Below, in pieces: positions 1 through 6,376 of a stretch of DNA of 10,866 nt. Source of the stretch: Candidatus Woesearchaeota archaeon. Lineage in GTDB: Archaea; Nanobdellota; Nanobdellia; Woesearchaeales; JACRKL01. The translations under genes and the position numbers were made by a program. Below the pieces are notes generated by a model, which saw nothing but the letters and a program-made list of their open reading frames with translations, was not told the origin of the DNA and ran no database searches. The stretch spans positions 1 through 10,866 of the forward strand of contig JACRKK010000003.1 of assembly GCA_016219795.1 (NCBI GenBank), written 5' to 3'. The stretch's first letter is position 1, and the number at the start of each line of letters is the position of its first letter.

Positions 1-97
1 TAGCGAGAGCACTATAAAAAAAGAGCATAATAAGGAAAATGAGTGAAAGTCAAAGAAGATAACAACCATTTCTATTGCAGATTTCTAGACGAAAAGG

Positions 98-116
98 TAT
101 TTTTTTTCAAAAAATA
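98..116. terminator. A/T palindrome, possible bidirectional T-tract terminator
   Basis: Just past the stop of the small ORF is a near-perfect A/T inverted repeat: eight T (100-107), one C, then six A (109-114), flanked by TA on both sides. Read on the minus strand it gives a run of six T directly after the last gene of the leftward operon. Archaeal termination typically needs only a T-rich tract, so this is a reasonable 3' end for the operon and could also serve plus-strand transcripts. Function is inferred. Confidence 0.45.
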
Positions 117-119
117 GGG

Positions 120-275
120 TTATTCCAAGTTCTCTATATCTTTTATCGCACCCATTATACGTTGAATATCTTCAGTAGGAGATGTTTCGGGAGGGGGTGA
201 TTCAAGATCATCGGGAAGTAAACTAGCCAGAACACTAATATCTCTTTTTTTAGTTTTGTTTCTATAAAAAAACAT
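120..275 (-). CDS. Small protein of unknown function (51 aa), leaderless start
   Basis: I do not recognise this protein. It follows leuB. The open frame reaches back to a GTG at 314 (64 aa), but that GTG has no Shine-Dalgarno site. A TATA box TTTATAAAC runs from 305 to 297, and the in-frame ATG at 275 lies exactly 30 nt from the box's first base, the spacing seen at the other leaderless genes here, so I prefer ATG 275. The product starts with a basic patch (YRNKTKKRD), has a Pro/Ser/Thr/Glu-rich acidic middle, and ends in a short amphipathic helix-like stretch (IQRIMGAIKDIENLE). There is no signal peptide or membrane segment. The product could be a small regulator or adaptor, but nothing shows this. 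A chance ORF is possible; a promoter at the right distance and a T-tract just after the stop argue for a real gene. Confidence 0.4.
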   Translation of the reverse strand: MFFYRNKTKKRDISVLASLLPDDLESPPPETSPTEDIQRIMGAIKDIENLE

Positions 276-296
276 AAGGGATTTAATTAACTGATT

Positions 297-305
297 GTTT
301 ATAAA
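297..305 (-). promoter_or_regulatory. TATA box for the small ORF
   Basis: TTTATAAAC on the minus strand. Its first base is 30 nt upstream of ATG 275, matching the promoter-to-start distance of the other leaderless genes in this window. It lies between the leuB stop and the small ORF, so the ORF can be transcribed independently of the BCAA operon. Confidence 0.45.
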
Positions 306-322
306 TTTATCCACTTAGACTA

Positions 323-1381
323 TTAAAGGCCCGAGGCTATAAGGGTGCCCATCTCTTTCGTCCCCACTTCCTTACACCCTTTCTGCATGATATCTTTTGT
401 GCGATAGCCCTGCTCCAAAACACGAAGCACAGCACCTTCGATTGCCTGTGCCGCCTTCTCCTGCGCAAAAGAATACCGCAGCATCAGTGCTGCGGATAAG
501 ATCTGAGCAATGGGGTTTGCAATATTTTTGCCTGCAATATCCGGCGCAGAACCGCCCATCGGCTCGTAGAGCCCGAATCCTTTTTCGTTAAGAGAGGCGG
601 AAGGCGCAAGGCCGATGCTGCCGGTCAGTTGCGCTGCTTCGTCTGAAAGAATGTCTCCAAAAAGGTTGGTGGTAACAATAACATCAAACGATTGGGGTCT
701 GGCAATAATCTGCATAGTTGCATTGTCAATATATATAAAATCCAAAACAACATCAGGAAACTGTAAAGCAGTTTCCATAACGATCTTCCTGAAAAAAATA
801 GAGGATGTAAGTACATTTGCCTTGTCTACGCATGTCACTTTCTTCTTCCGCTTACGTGCTGTTTCAAACGCAACGCGGGCGATGCGCTCAACTTCCAGTC
901 TTGTGTAGAGCATCTCGTCTGACGCCTGGTTTGCATCGCTGTACTTCTTGCCAAAATAGGCATCACCTGTTAATTCTCGTACAATCAAAAAGTTAAACCC
1001 CTCCTTGACAATTTCTCCCCTCAGAGGAGAAATGGAACAAAGTGGCTTTAACACTACAGCAGGCCGCAAGTTTGCAAAGAAGCCAAAATATTTTCGTAAC
1101 CCAAGCAAAGCAACGCGTTCTATTTTCTGTTCAACAGGTAAATGGTCCCACTTTGGCCCGCCAACAGAACCAAACAAAACGGCATCCGCTTCTTCACAGA
1201 TAGTGATCGTCTCTTGAGGTAGTGCTGTGTTATGCTTATCAAACGCAATGCCTCCTACGTCGGCGTATGCATAGGAAAAAGAAAGATTATATTTTTTTTC
1301 AGCTGCACTGAGAACTTTCAGCGCCTCACGCATAACTTCTGGACCGATACCGTCACCTGACAAAACAGCTATTTTCTTCAT
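323..1381 (-). CDS. leuB: 3-isopropylmalate dehydrogenase
   Basis: LeuB carries out the NAD-dependent oxidative decarboxylation of 3-isopropylmalate in the cytoplasm, giving 2-oxoisocaproate, the last step before transamination to leucine. The 352-aa length fits the family. Visible hallmarks are GDGIGPEV near the N-terminus, the RELTGDAYFG substrate/tyrosine segment (usually RELTGGIYFG), DKANVL with catalytic Lys187, TTNLFGDILSDEAAQL with the metal-binding aspartates, and EPMGGSAPDIAGK near the C-terminus (NAD-binding region). The ATG overlaps the leuD stop by 4 nt (ATGA), and a GGTGATG Shine-Dalgarno lies just upstream, indicating translational coupling. It is the last pathway gene of the operon. 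Homoisocitrate or isocitrate dehydrogenase is unlikely because the gene sits with leuA, leuC and leuD. Confidence 0.95.
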   Translation of the reverse strand: MKKIAVLSGDGIGPEVMREALKVLSAAEKKYNLSFSYAYADVGGIAFDKHNTALPQETITICEEADAVLFGSVGGPKWDHLPVEQKIERVALLGLRKYFGFFANLRPAVVLKPLCSISPLRGEIVKEGFNFLIVRELTGDAYFGKKYSDANQASDEMLYTRLEVERIARVAFETARKRKKKVTCVDKANVLTSSIFFRKIVMETALQFPDVVLDFIYIDNATMQIIARPQSFDVIVTTNLFGDILSDEAAQLTGSIGLAPSASLNEKGFGLYEPMGGSAPDIAGKNIANPIAQILSAALMLRYSFAQEKAAQAIEGAVLRVLEQGYRTKDIMQKGCKEVGTKEMGTLIASGL

Positions 1382-1989
1382 TGCCCATCACCAAAATTAT
1401 TAAAGTAGGGAAGTTGTGTTGCAACTTCTTTAATCTTGTCTTTTGCTGAAAGCAAAAGCGATGCAGAATCCCATGTGCCTTCGGTGAGCGCGTTTTGTGC
1501 CGATGCGTTCATCGTGGCAGTAATCTCATGTTTATCTACAGTAATCATATTTTTTTGCACATCAACTTCAAGCAGATGGTTTGGATGCTCTTCTACAAGT
1601 TCCATTAGGAGGTTAATTTCATCAGGAGATGCCACTAATGTGGGGATGCCAAGCATGGTGCAGTTGCCTGCAAAAATTTGGGCAAAGCTTTCACCTACAA
1701 TGGCCTTTATGCCCCAACGCATGAGTGCCTGCGGAGCGTGCTCTCTAGAAGATCCGCAGCCAAAATTTTTGTTGACCAGAAGAATGGATGCTCCAGAGAA
1801 ACGCTCATCATTAAAGGGGTGTTTTTTCTTTTCTCCGTCTGCACCAAAACGCTCGTCATAAAATGGATATTGGCCCATATTACCAAAAGCAACTTCCTTA
1901 AGATAGCGTGCAGGAATGATGCGGTCTGTATCAAGGTCATTACCTCTCACAACAATACCTCTTCCCTTTAGTTGTATGATTTTAGACAT
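1378..1989 (-). CDS. leuD: 3-isopropylmalate dehydratase small subunit
   Basis: LeuD is the swivelling small subunit of isopropylmalate isomerase. With LeuC it converts 2-isopropylmalate to 3-isopropylmalate. The 203-aa length matches the bacterial-type LeuD (about 200 aa) rather than the shorter archaeal-type subunit (about 160-170 aa). Diagnostic segments are DLDTDRIIPARYL near the N-terminus, FGCGSSREHAPQAL in the middle and SFAQIFAGNC. The gene overlaps the leuC 3' end by 8 nt and leuB by 4 nt, so leuC-leuD-leuB are tightly coupled. A GAGGG Shine-Dalgarno precedes ATG 1989 with a 4-nt spacer. No key residue appears to be missing. Confidence 0.95.
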   Translation of the reverse strand: MSKIIQLKGRGIVVRGNDLDTDRIIPARYLKEVAFGNMGQYPFYDERFGADGEKKKHPFNDERFSGASILLVNKNFGCGSSREHAPQALMRWGIKAIVGESFAQIFAGNCTMLGIPTLVASPDEINLLMELVEEHPNHLLEVDVQKNMITVDKHEITATMNASAQNALTEGTWDSASLLLSAKDKIKEVATQLPYFNNFGDGQ

Positions 1990-3385
1990 GTGCCCTCACA
2001 TCTGCCACTCTCCCCTCTATGGCGCAGACAGCAACCATGGCAGGACTCATCAGAAGCGTCCGGCCTGTCGGACTCCCTTGTCTGCCGATAAAATTTCTAT
2101 TGGATGAAGACGCGCATAACTGATTTCCCACCAGTTTGTCTGAGTTCATCCCTAAACACATCGAGCAGCCAGCTTCACGCCACTCAAAACCTGCTGCCTT
2201 GAACACAGCGTCAAGTCCCTCTGCCTCTGCTGCTTTTTTGACTGCCTGAGAACCGGGGACAACAATGGCTTTGACATGAGATGCCACTTTTTTCCCCCTC
2301 ACTATTCTTGCTGCCTCACGCAAATCTGAAATGCGTGAGTTAGTACAAGATCCAATAAATGCAACATCAATCTTCTTGCCAAGAACAGATTCTCCCTCCT
2401 TAAACTGCATATGTTGCAGGGTAAGGCTTGCGGTCTTTTGATCGTCTGCTTTAAATGAGGAAATAGTAGGTATTTTCTGGGAAATGCCAATCGCCTGTCC
2501 AGGATTGATCCCCCAAGTTACCATGGGTTCAAGTTGCTTTCCGTCAATCTCAATAATATCATCATAGCGTGCGTCTGTGTCGGATGCGATAAATTTCCAG
2601 AATGTAAGCGCCTTGTCCCATGCCTCACCTGTTGGCGCAAATTCTCTTCCTTTCATGTAGGCAAAGGTAGTCTGGTCAGGATTGATATATCCTACCGTAG
2701 CACCGCCTTCAATGGACATATTGCACATGGTCATACGCTCTTCCATGGTCATGGTCTCAACCACAGGGCCTGCATATTCATAGGCGTAGCCGATGCCACC
2801 ATACACACCTAACTGCTGAATAATTCTTAGAATGACGTCTTTGGCGTACACGCCTTTATGTAGCTTTCCTTTGACCACTATCTTTCGTACTTTGGGTCGT
2901 GTAACAGCAAGGCATTGGGTTGCAAGCACATCACGGACCTGGCTTGTGCCGATGCCAAATGCAATACAGCCAAAGGCGCCATGAGTCGAGGTGTGGGAAT
3001 CACCGCATGCAATGATCATGCCTGGCTGCGTCAAGCCAAGTTCTGGTCCGATAATATGTACTATCCCTTGCTTTCCTGAAGAAAGGTCAAGAAAACGGAT
3101 GCCTGCTTTTTTCACATTTTTTTCCAGTTCTCGCATCATCGTTTCCGCAAGCATATCAGAGAACGGCCTGTGTTGGAATGCAGTCGGGACAATATGGTCA
3201 ACGGTTGCAAGGGTGTGGTTTGGATAAAGAACACCAAGACCACGCTCTGCAAGCATCTGGAATGCTTGTGGTGATGTCACTTCATGAATTAGATGGAGAC
3301 CGATAAATAGTTGGGTCTGGCCAGTAGGAAGGGTGCGCACAGTATGCATATCCCATACCTTATCGAAGAGAGTTTGTTTGGTCAT
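1982..3385 (-). CDS. leuC: 3-isopropylmalate dehydratase large subunit
   Basis: LeuC is the aconitase-family large subunit of isopropylmalate isomerase and carries the [4Fe-4S] cluster. At 467 aa it has the length of bacterial-type LeuC, not the roughly 420-aa archaeal/HacA type. The expected cluster ligands are present: Cys347 in GSCTNSRI, and Cys407 and Cys410 in CSMCLGMN. From memory these are the same positions as in the E. coli protein. HEVTSPQAF and VDHIVPT near the N-terminus and ACGDSHTSTHGAFG in the middle are typical. The start ATG 3385 has an AGGTG site 4 nt upstream and lies only 26 nt after the HEPN gene stop, with no TATA box at the leaderless distance. leuC is therefore probably read from the leuA promoter, from the toxin-antitoxin promoter, or both. 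Confidence 0.95.
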   Translation of the reverse strand: MTKQTLFDKVWDMHTVRTLPTGQTQLFIGLHLIHEVTSPQAFQMLAERGLGVLYPNHTLATVDHIVPTAFQHRPFSDMLAETMMRELEKNVKKAGIRFLDLSSGKQGIVHIIGPELGLTQPGMIIACGDSHTSTHGAFGCIAFGIGTSQVRDVLATQCLAVTRPKVRKIVVKGKLHKGVYAKDVILRIIQQLGVYGGIGYAYEYAGPVVETMTMEERMTMCNMSIEGGATVGYINPDQTTFAYMKGREFAPTGEAWDKALTFWKFIASDTDARYDDIIEIDGKQLEPMVTWGINPGQAIGISQKIPTISSFKADDQKTASLTLQHMQFKEGESVLGKKIDVAFIGSCTNSRISDLREAARIVRGKKVASHVKAIVVPGSQAVKKAAEAEGLDAVFKAAGFEWREAGCSMCLGMNSDKLVGNQLCASSSNRNFIGRQGSPTGRTLLMSPAMVAVCAIEGRVADVRAHV

Positions 3386-3411
3386 TGTACACCTGAATTA
3401 GCCCCAGAAGT

Positions 3412-3750
3412 TTAGAGTTCCCTTAACAGTTTCAACACTTCGGGTTTTAAGAGAGGTAATTCTTTTCTTACAACGCTCCAGACAATTTCAAGATCAACAC
3501 CGTGATATTCATGGATGAGCTTGTCCCTGATCCCGGACATCTCTTCCCAGGGGATTTTTGGATATTTTTTACGAAGGGTATCTGGTATATTTTTTGCAGC
3601 TTCACCCATAACTTCAAGACTTCTTAGTACTGCATTAATGGTCTTCTTATCCTCTTTAAATTCCTTAAAAGACATGCCTTTAGTAAACTGGAATATCTCC
3701 TGGATTGAATCACTAATGTCCTGAATGTAATCGCCATACTCCCGTTTCAT
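3412..3750 (-). CDS. HEPN-domain toxin of an MNT-HEPN pair (HepT/DUF86-like)
   Basis: This 112-aa, all-helical HEPN protein belongs to the DUF86/HepT family. The catalytic ribonuclease motif Rx4HxY is intact: Arg75, His80 and Tyr82 in IRDKLIHEY. The preceding LRSLEVMGEAAKNIP helix is typical of the family. Characterised HepT proteins are RNases whose activity is blocked when the partner nucleotidyltransferase (MntA) adenylylates the Tyr of this motif. The start ATG overlaps the MNT stop by 4 nt (ATGA), with a GAGGT site upstream, so the two are translationally coupled with the antitoxin first. It sits between ilvN and leuC, splitting a biosynthetic operon, so leuC transcription may be partly tied to it. 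Toxin activity here is inferred from the intact motif and the pairing. Confidence 0.88.
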   Translation of the reverse strand: MKREYGDYIQDISDSIQEIFQFTKGMSFKEFKEDKKTINAVLRSLEVMGEAAKNIPDTLRKKYPKIPWEEMSGIRDKLIHEYHGVDLEIVWSVVRKELPLLKPEVLKLLREL

Positions 3751-4040
3751 ACGGTAACAACCTCTTTAAGGATGCATTGCCCGATTCTTGGTTTCAATGC
3801 ATTTCTTGTAACTAAATCTACTTTTATTCCTAGAAGATTAGTAAGATGTTCTTCCAGCTTAATGAATTGAAACAAACCGATGGATTCCTCAAAATCCACC
3901 AGGAGGTCTATATCGCTTGATTGTTTTTGTTGCCCACGGACATATGACCCAAAGACCCCTAACTCCTTAACATTATATTTTTTTCGTAGATAGTCTTTAT
4001 GCTTTGTGAGTATAGATTGTATTTGCTCTGCATTTTTCAT
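3747..4040 (-). CDS. MNT-family nucleotidyltransferase antitoxin (MntA-like)
   Basis: This 97-aa minimal nucleotidyltransferase has the pol-beta-type signature FGSYVRGQQKQSSDIDLLVDF: Gly31-Ser32 followed by Asp43 and Asp45, with a plausible third catalytic Asp75 in IKVDLVT. In characterised pairs MntA transfers AMP onto the HEPN partner and neutralises it. The catalytic residues are intact, so an adenylylating antitoxin is a fair inference. It has its own TATA box (first base 4082, 42 nt before ATG 4040), which predicts a leader of about 11 nt with a GGTG Shine-Dalgarno (4051-4048). It therefore does not follow the leaderless pattern of the other promoter-proximal genes, which fits an inserted module. 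Order is MNT then HEPN. Confidence 0.88.
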   Translation of the reverse strand: MKNAEQIQSILTKHKDYLRKKYNVKELGVFGSYVRGQQKQSSDIDLLVDFEESIGLFQFIKLEEHLTNLLGIKVDLVTRNALKPRIGQCILKEVVTV

Positions 4041-4074
4041 TTAATTTCACCAAACCTCCATCAGCAAGATAGAT

Positions 4075-4082
4075 TATATAAA
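4075..4082 (-). promoter_or_regulatory. TATA box of the MNT-HEPN module
   Basis: TTTATATA on the minus strand in the 64-nt gap between ilvN and the MNT gene. A start site about 30 nt downstream (near 4052) would leave a short leader with a GGTG site. There is no clear T-tract terminator between ilvN and this promoter, so read-through from the upstream genes into leuCDB remains possible. Confidence 0.6.
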
Positions 4083-4104
4083 TATATCGGAGAGGTGCGG
4101 TAAC

Positions 4105-4632
4105 TTACTGACCCCTTTCTCCAGAACTCCTCCCAATCCCAGTCACACCGGTTCTTGCCACTTCTTTAACCCCAAATTGCCTGACAAGATCAATGAATGC
4201 GTCCACTTTATCTGGGGTCCCTACAATCTCAACAACTGTATCATCCCGGGTGATGCTTACTGGCTTTGCACGATAGGCTTCAAGATATGTTTTCAGCTGC
4301 TCCTGATGCTGGACCTTCTTGGTTGCAATGGTGATCAGCGCAAGCTCCCGGATAACTGCTGCATCTGAAGAAAGATCATTTATTTTGATAACATCAATAA
4401 GCTTGTTCAGCTGCTTGGTCAACTGCTCATATACATTGTCATCTCCAAAAAAAGAGATAGTTATACGGGAGATGCCTTCCTTTGCCGATTTACCAACCGT
4501 AATTGTGTCAATGTTAAAATTGCGCTTGTTGAAAAGCCCAGTTATGCGGGTCAGTACACCGGGCTCATCATAGACGTGGAGGACAACAACATGGTGATGG
4601 GGGTCTAGGGGTGTACGTTTATCTGCATACAT
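4105..4632 (-). CDS. ilvN: Acetolactate synthase small (regulatory) subunit
   Basis: IlvN is the regulatory subunit that activates IlvB and normally confers valine feedback inhibition. I place the start at ATG 4632 (175 aa, normal for the family). The open frame extends further upstream but only inside ilvB, while ATG 4632 lies 1 nt after the ilvB stop and has a GAGGTG site 7 nt upstream. The N-terminal ACT domain spans about residues 13-88 (VVVLHVYDEPGVLTRITGLF, then FNIDTITVG). A second ACT-like region covers the C-terminal half and ends in EVARTGVTGIGR, the counterpart of the family's conserved ARTG motif. A His-His-His stretch precedes the first strand. The 1-nt spacing suggests stoichiometric coupling with IlvB. 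Confidence 0.94.
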   Translation of the reverse strand: MYADKRTPLDPHHHVVVLHVYDEPGVLTRITGLFNKRNFNIDTITVGKSAKEGISRITISFFGDDNVYEQLTKQLNKLIDVIKINDLSSDAAVIRELALITIATKKVQHQEQLKTYLEAYRAKPVSITRDDTVVEIVGTPDKVDAFIDLVRQFGVKEVARTGVTGIGRSSGERGQ

Positions 4633-4633
4633 C

Positions 4634-6376
4634 TTAACGCACCTCGTCCCAGGTCTGCTTGAAAATTGTTTTCCCGCCAATGATATGCTGCAGGCCCTTA
4701 CCTGGAGGAAGCATAGGCAAGATGAAATCCTCTTTGGGCACTGCACAATCTATCACAAACGTCTCTTCACTCTTTAATGCTGCTTTCAGCGCATCAATCA
4801 TCTCAGATTCACGAGTGACATGAATACCATCTAACTGATACGCCTGTGCAAGTTTAACAAAATTAGGGTTGCTTTTTCCGTAATCTATGCCTGAAAACCT
4901 CTTCTCTGAAAATATATCCAGCCATTGCCTCACCATTCCCAGATTCTCGTTGTTCATGATGACTGTATTAACCTTAATACTAAATTGTTTGGCTGTGGCA
5001 AGCTCCTGGGAGGTCATCTGGAAACTACCGTCACCATCAAGATCCCAAACTGTTCTGTCGGGTTTTGCAACCTTTGCGCCAAGAGCGGCTGGAAGGCCGT
5101 AGCCCATGGTTCCGGCTCCACCAGAGGTAATCCAGGTGCGTGGTTGAGTAAAGGACAGGAAATGCTCACCAAACATCTGATGCTGACCAACACCTGTTGC
5201 TACGATATCAGTTTCTTGTTTAAATTTGTTGAGAATCTTAAGGATGCCGCCCTGGGTCATACCCTTGACATCACGCTCTTCTGCTGAATGTGTCATTTCT
5301 TTAAGTTCCTGAAGTTTTTTTATCCACGCCTGGCTTTTGTAGCTATCTTTTTGGGCCAGTTGGAGAATCGTCTGATGTAGCATCGTGATGATATGTTTAG
5401 CATCACCGACAATAGGGACATCAACACGCACGTTCTTTCCAATTTCGCTGGGGTCAACATCTGCGTGAATTATTTTTGCATGAGGTGCAAAGGTTTTGGT
5501 GTCGCCGGTAATTCTATCAGAAAAACGGCAACCTAATGCAATCAGACAATCGCAATTAATAGCCGCGTAATTAGCGTGCTCTTCTCCATGCATACCCATC
5601 ACACCAAGAGAGAGAGGATGATTCTCAGGGAAAATGCCCTTTCCCATGGTTGTGGTGTTGACTGGTATTTTTACTGCATTCACAAATTCCACTAGTTCGT
5701 TCTGGGCACCTGCGATGATACAGCCTCCGCCTGCGATGATGAGGGGACGCTCTGACCGAAGAATAATCTCTGCTGCACGCTTTATTGGTAAGGGATTTGG
5801 TTTGATGGTTGGTTTGTAGGAGGGTAAGAAAACTTTGTCAGGGATAGGGGTTTTGACATCTGCACTCTGCATGTCTTTGGGAAGGTCAATATAGACCGGA
5901 CCAGGTCTGCCTTCTGTCGCAATCTTGAATGCCTTTAGGATAATCTCTGCCATCTTTTCAGGATCTGTAACCTTGAAATTATGTTTGGTAATGGGCATGG
6001 TAATCCCAACCATATCTGTTTCCTGGAATGCATCTTTTCCTATGAGTGAAATAGGCACCTGTCCTGCCATGGCAACCATGGGTGTGGAATCCATATGTGC
6101 ATCCATGATGCCCGTTACCATATTGGTCCCACCTGGACCCGATGTACCTAGGATAACGCCAGGCTTTCCGCACGCCCGTGCAAATCCAGCTGCCATATGA
6201 GCTGCGCCTTGCTCGTGCCTACAGATGATATTCTGGATGTCTGGATGGTCATAGAGGGCGTCATAGAGGGGGATAATCGCGCCACCAGTAATGCCAAACA
6301 CCTGTTTTGTGCCTTGTCTTTTTAAGCATTCCACAATGATGTCTTTGCCTTTAATGGTGATCACCCTGTTGCGCAT
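4634..6376 (-). CDS. ilvB: Acetolactate synthase large (catalytic) subunit
   Basis: IlvB is the thiamine-diphosphate enzyme that condenses two pyruvates to acetolactate, or pyruvate with 2-oxobutyrate to acetohydroxybutyrate, feeding valine, leucine and isoleucine synthesis. Visible features are the cofactor-activating glutamate (Glu55 in CRHEQGAAHMAAG), a central FAD/DHS-like domain (PLIIAGGG), and the C-terminal ThDP/Mg site DGDGSFQMTSQEL followed by NNENLGMVRQW. The start is uncertain. The frame is open to a GTG at 6400, with ATG 6376 (580 aa, chosen) and GTG 6364 as alternatives, and none has a well-placed Shine-Dalgarno. All overlap the leuA 3' end, so coupling to leuA termination is likely. 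The sequence fits an anabolic AHAS because ilvN follows directly. Confidence 0.94.
   Translation of the reverse strand: MRNRVITIKGKDIIVECLKRQGTKQVFGITGGAIIPLYDALYDHPDIQNIICRHEQGAAHMAAGFARACGKPGVILGTSGPGGTNMVTGIMDAHMDSTPMVAMAGQVPISLIGKDAFQETDMVGITMPITKHNFKVTDPEKMAEIILKAFKIATEGRPGPVYIDLPKDMQSADVKTPIPDKVFLPSYKPTIKPNPLPIKRAAEIILRSERPLIIAGGGCIIAGAQNELVEFVNAVKIPVNTTTMGKGIFPENHPLSLGVMGMHGEEHANYAAINCDCLIALGCRFSDRITGDTKTFAPHAKIIHADVDPSEIGKNVRVDVPIVGDAKHIITMLHQTILQLAQKDSYKSQAWIKKLQELKEMTHSAEERDVKGMTQGGILKILNKFKQETDIVATGVGQHQMFGEHFLSFTQPRTWITSGGAGTMGYGLPAALGAKVAKPDRTVWDLDGDGSFQMTSQELATAKQFSIKVNTVIMNNENLGMVRQWLDIFSEKRFSGIDYGKSNPNFVKLAQAYQLDGIHVTRESEMIDALKAALKSEETFVIDCAVPKEDFILPMLPPGKGLQHIIGGKTIFKQTWDEVR

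Noticed and set aside
12..64. TATA-like CTATAAAA followed by ATG at 39 on the plus strand
   Set aside because: The frame has only seven codons before a stop, with no composition bias or downstream operon in the window. I see nothing else supportable in positions 1-97.
1011..1033. Perfect 8-bp inverted repeat ATTTCTCC/GGAGAAAT inside leuB
   Set aside because: It falls on codons for the family-typical ISPLRGEIV segment, well inside the coding region, with no T-tract or promoter beside it. Coincidence with codon choice is the simplest account.
4105..4746. Longer ilvN starting inside ilvB (213 aa)
   Set aside because: The extra 38 residues have no ACT-domain similarity and read through ilvB codons. 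ATG 4632, one base after the ilvB stop and with a GAGGTG site 7 nt upstream, gives a normal-length protein.
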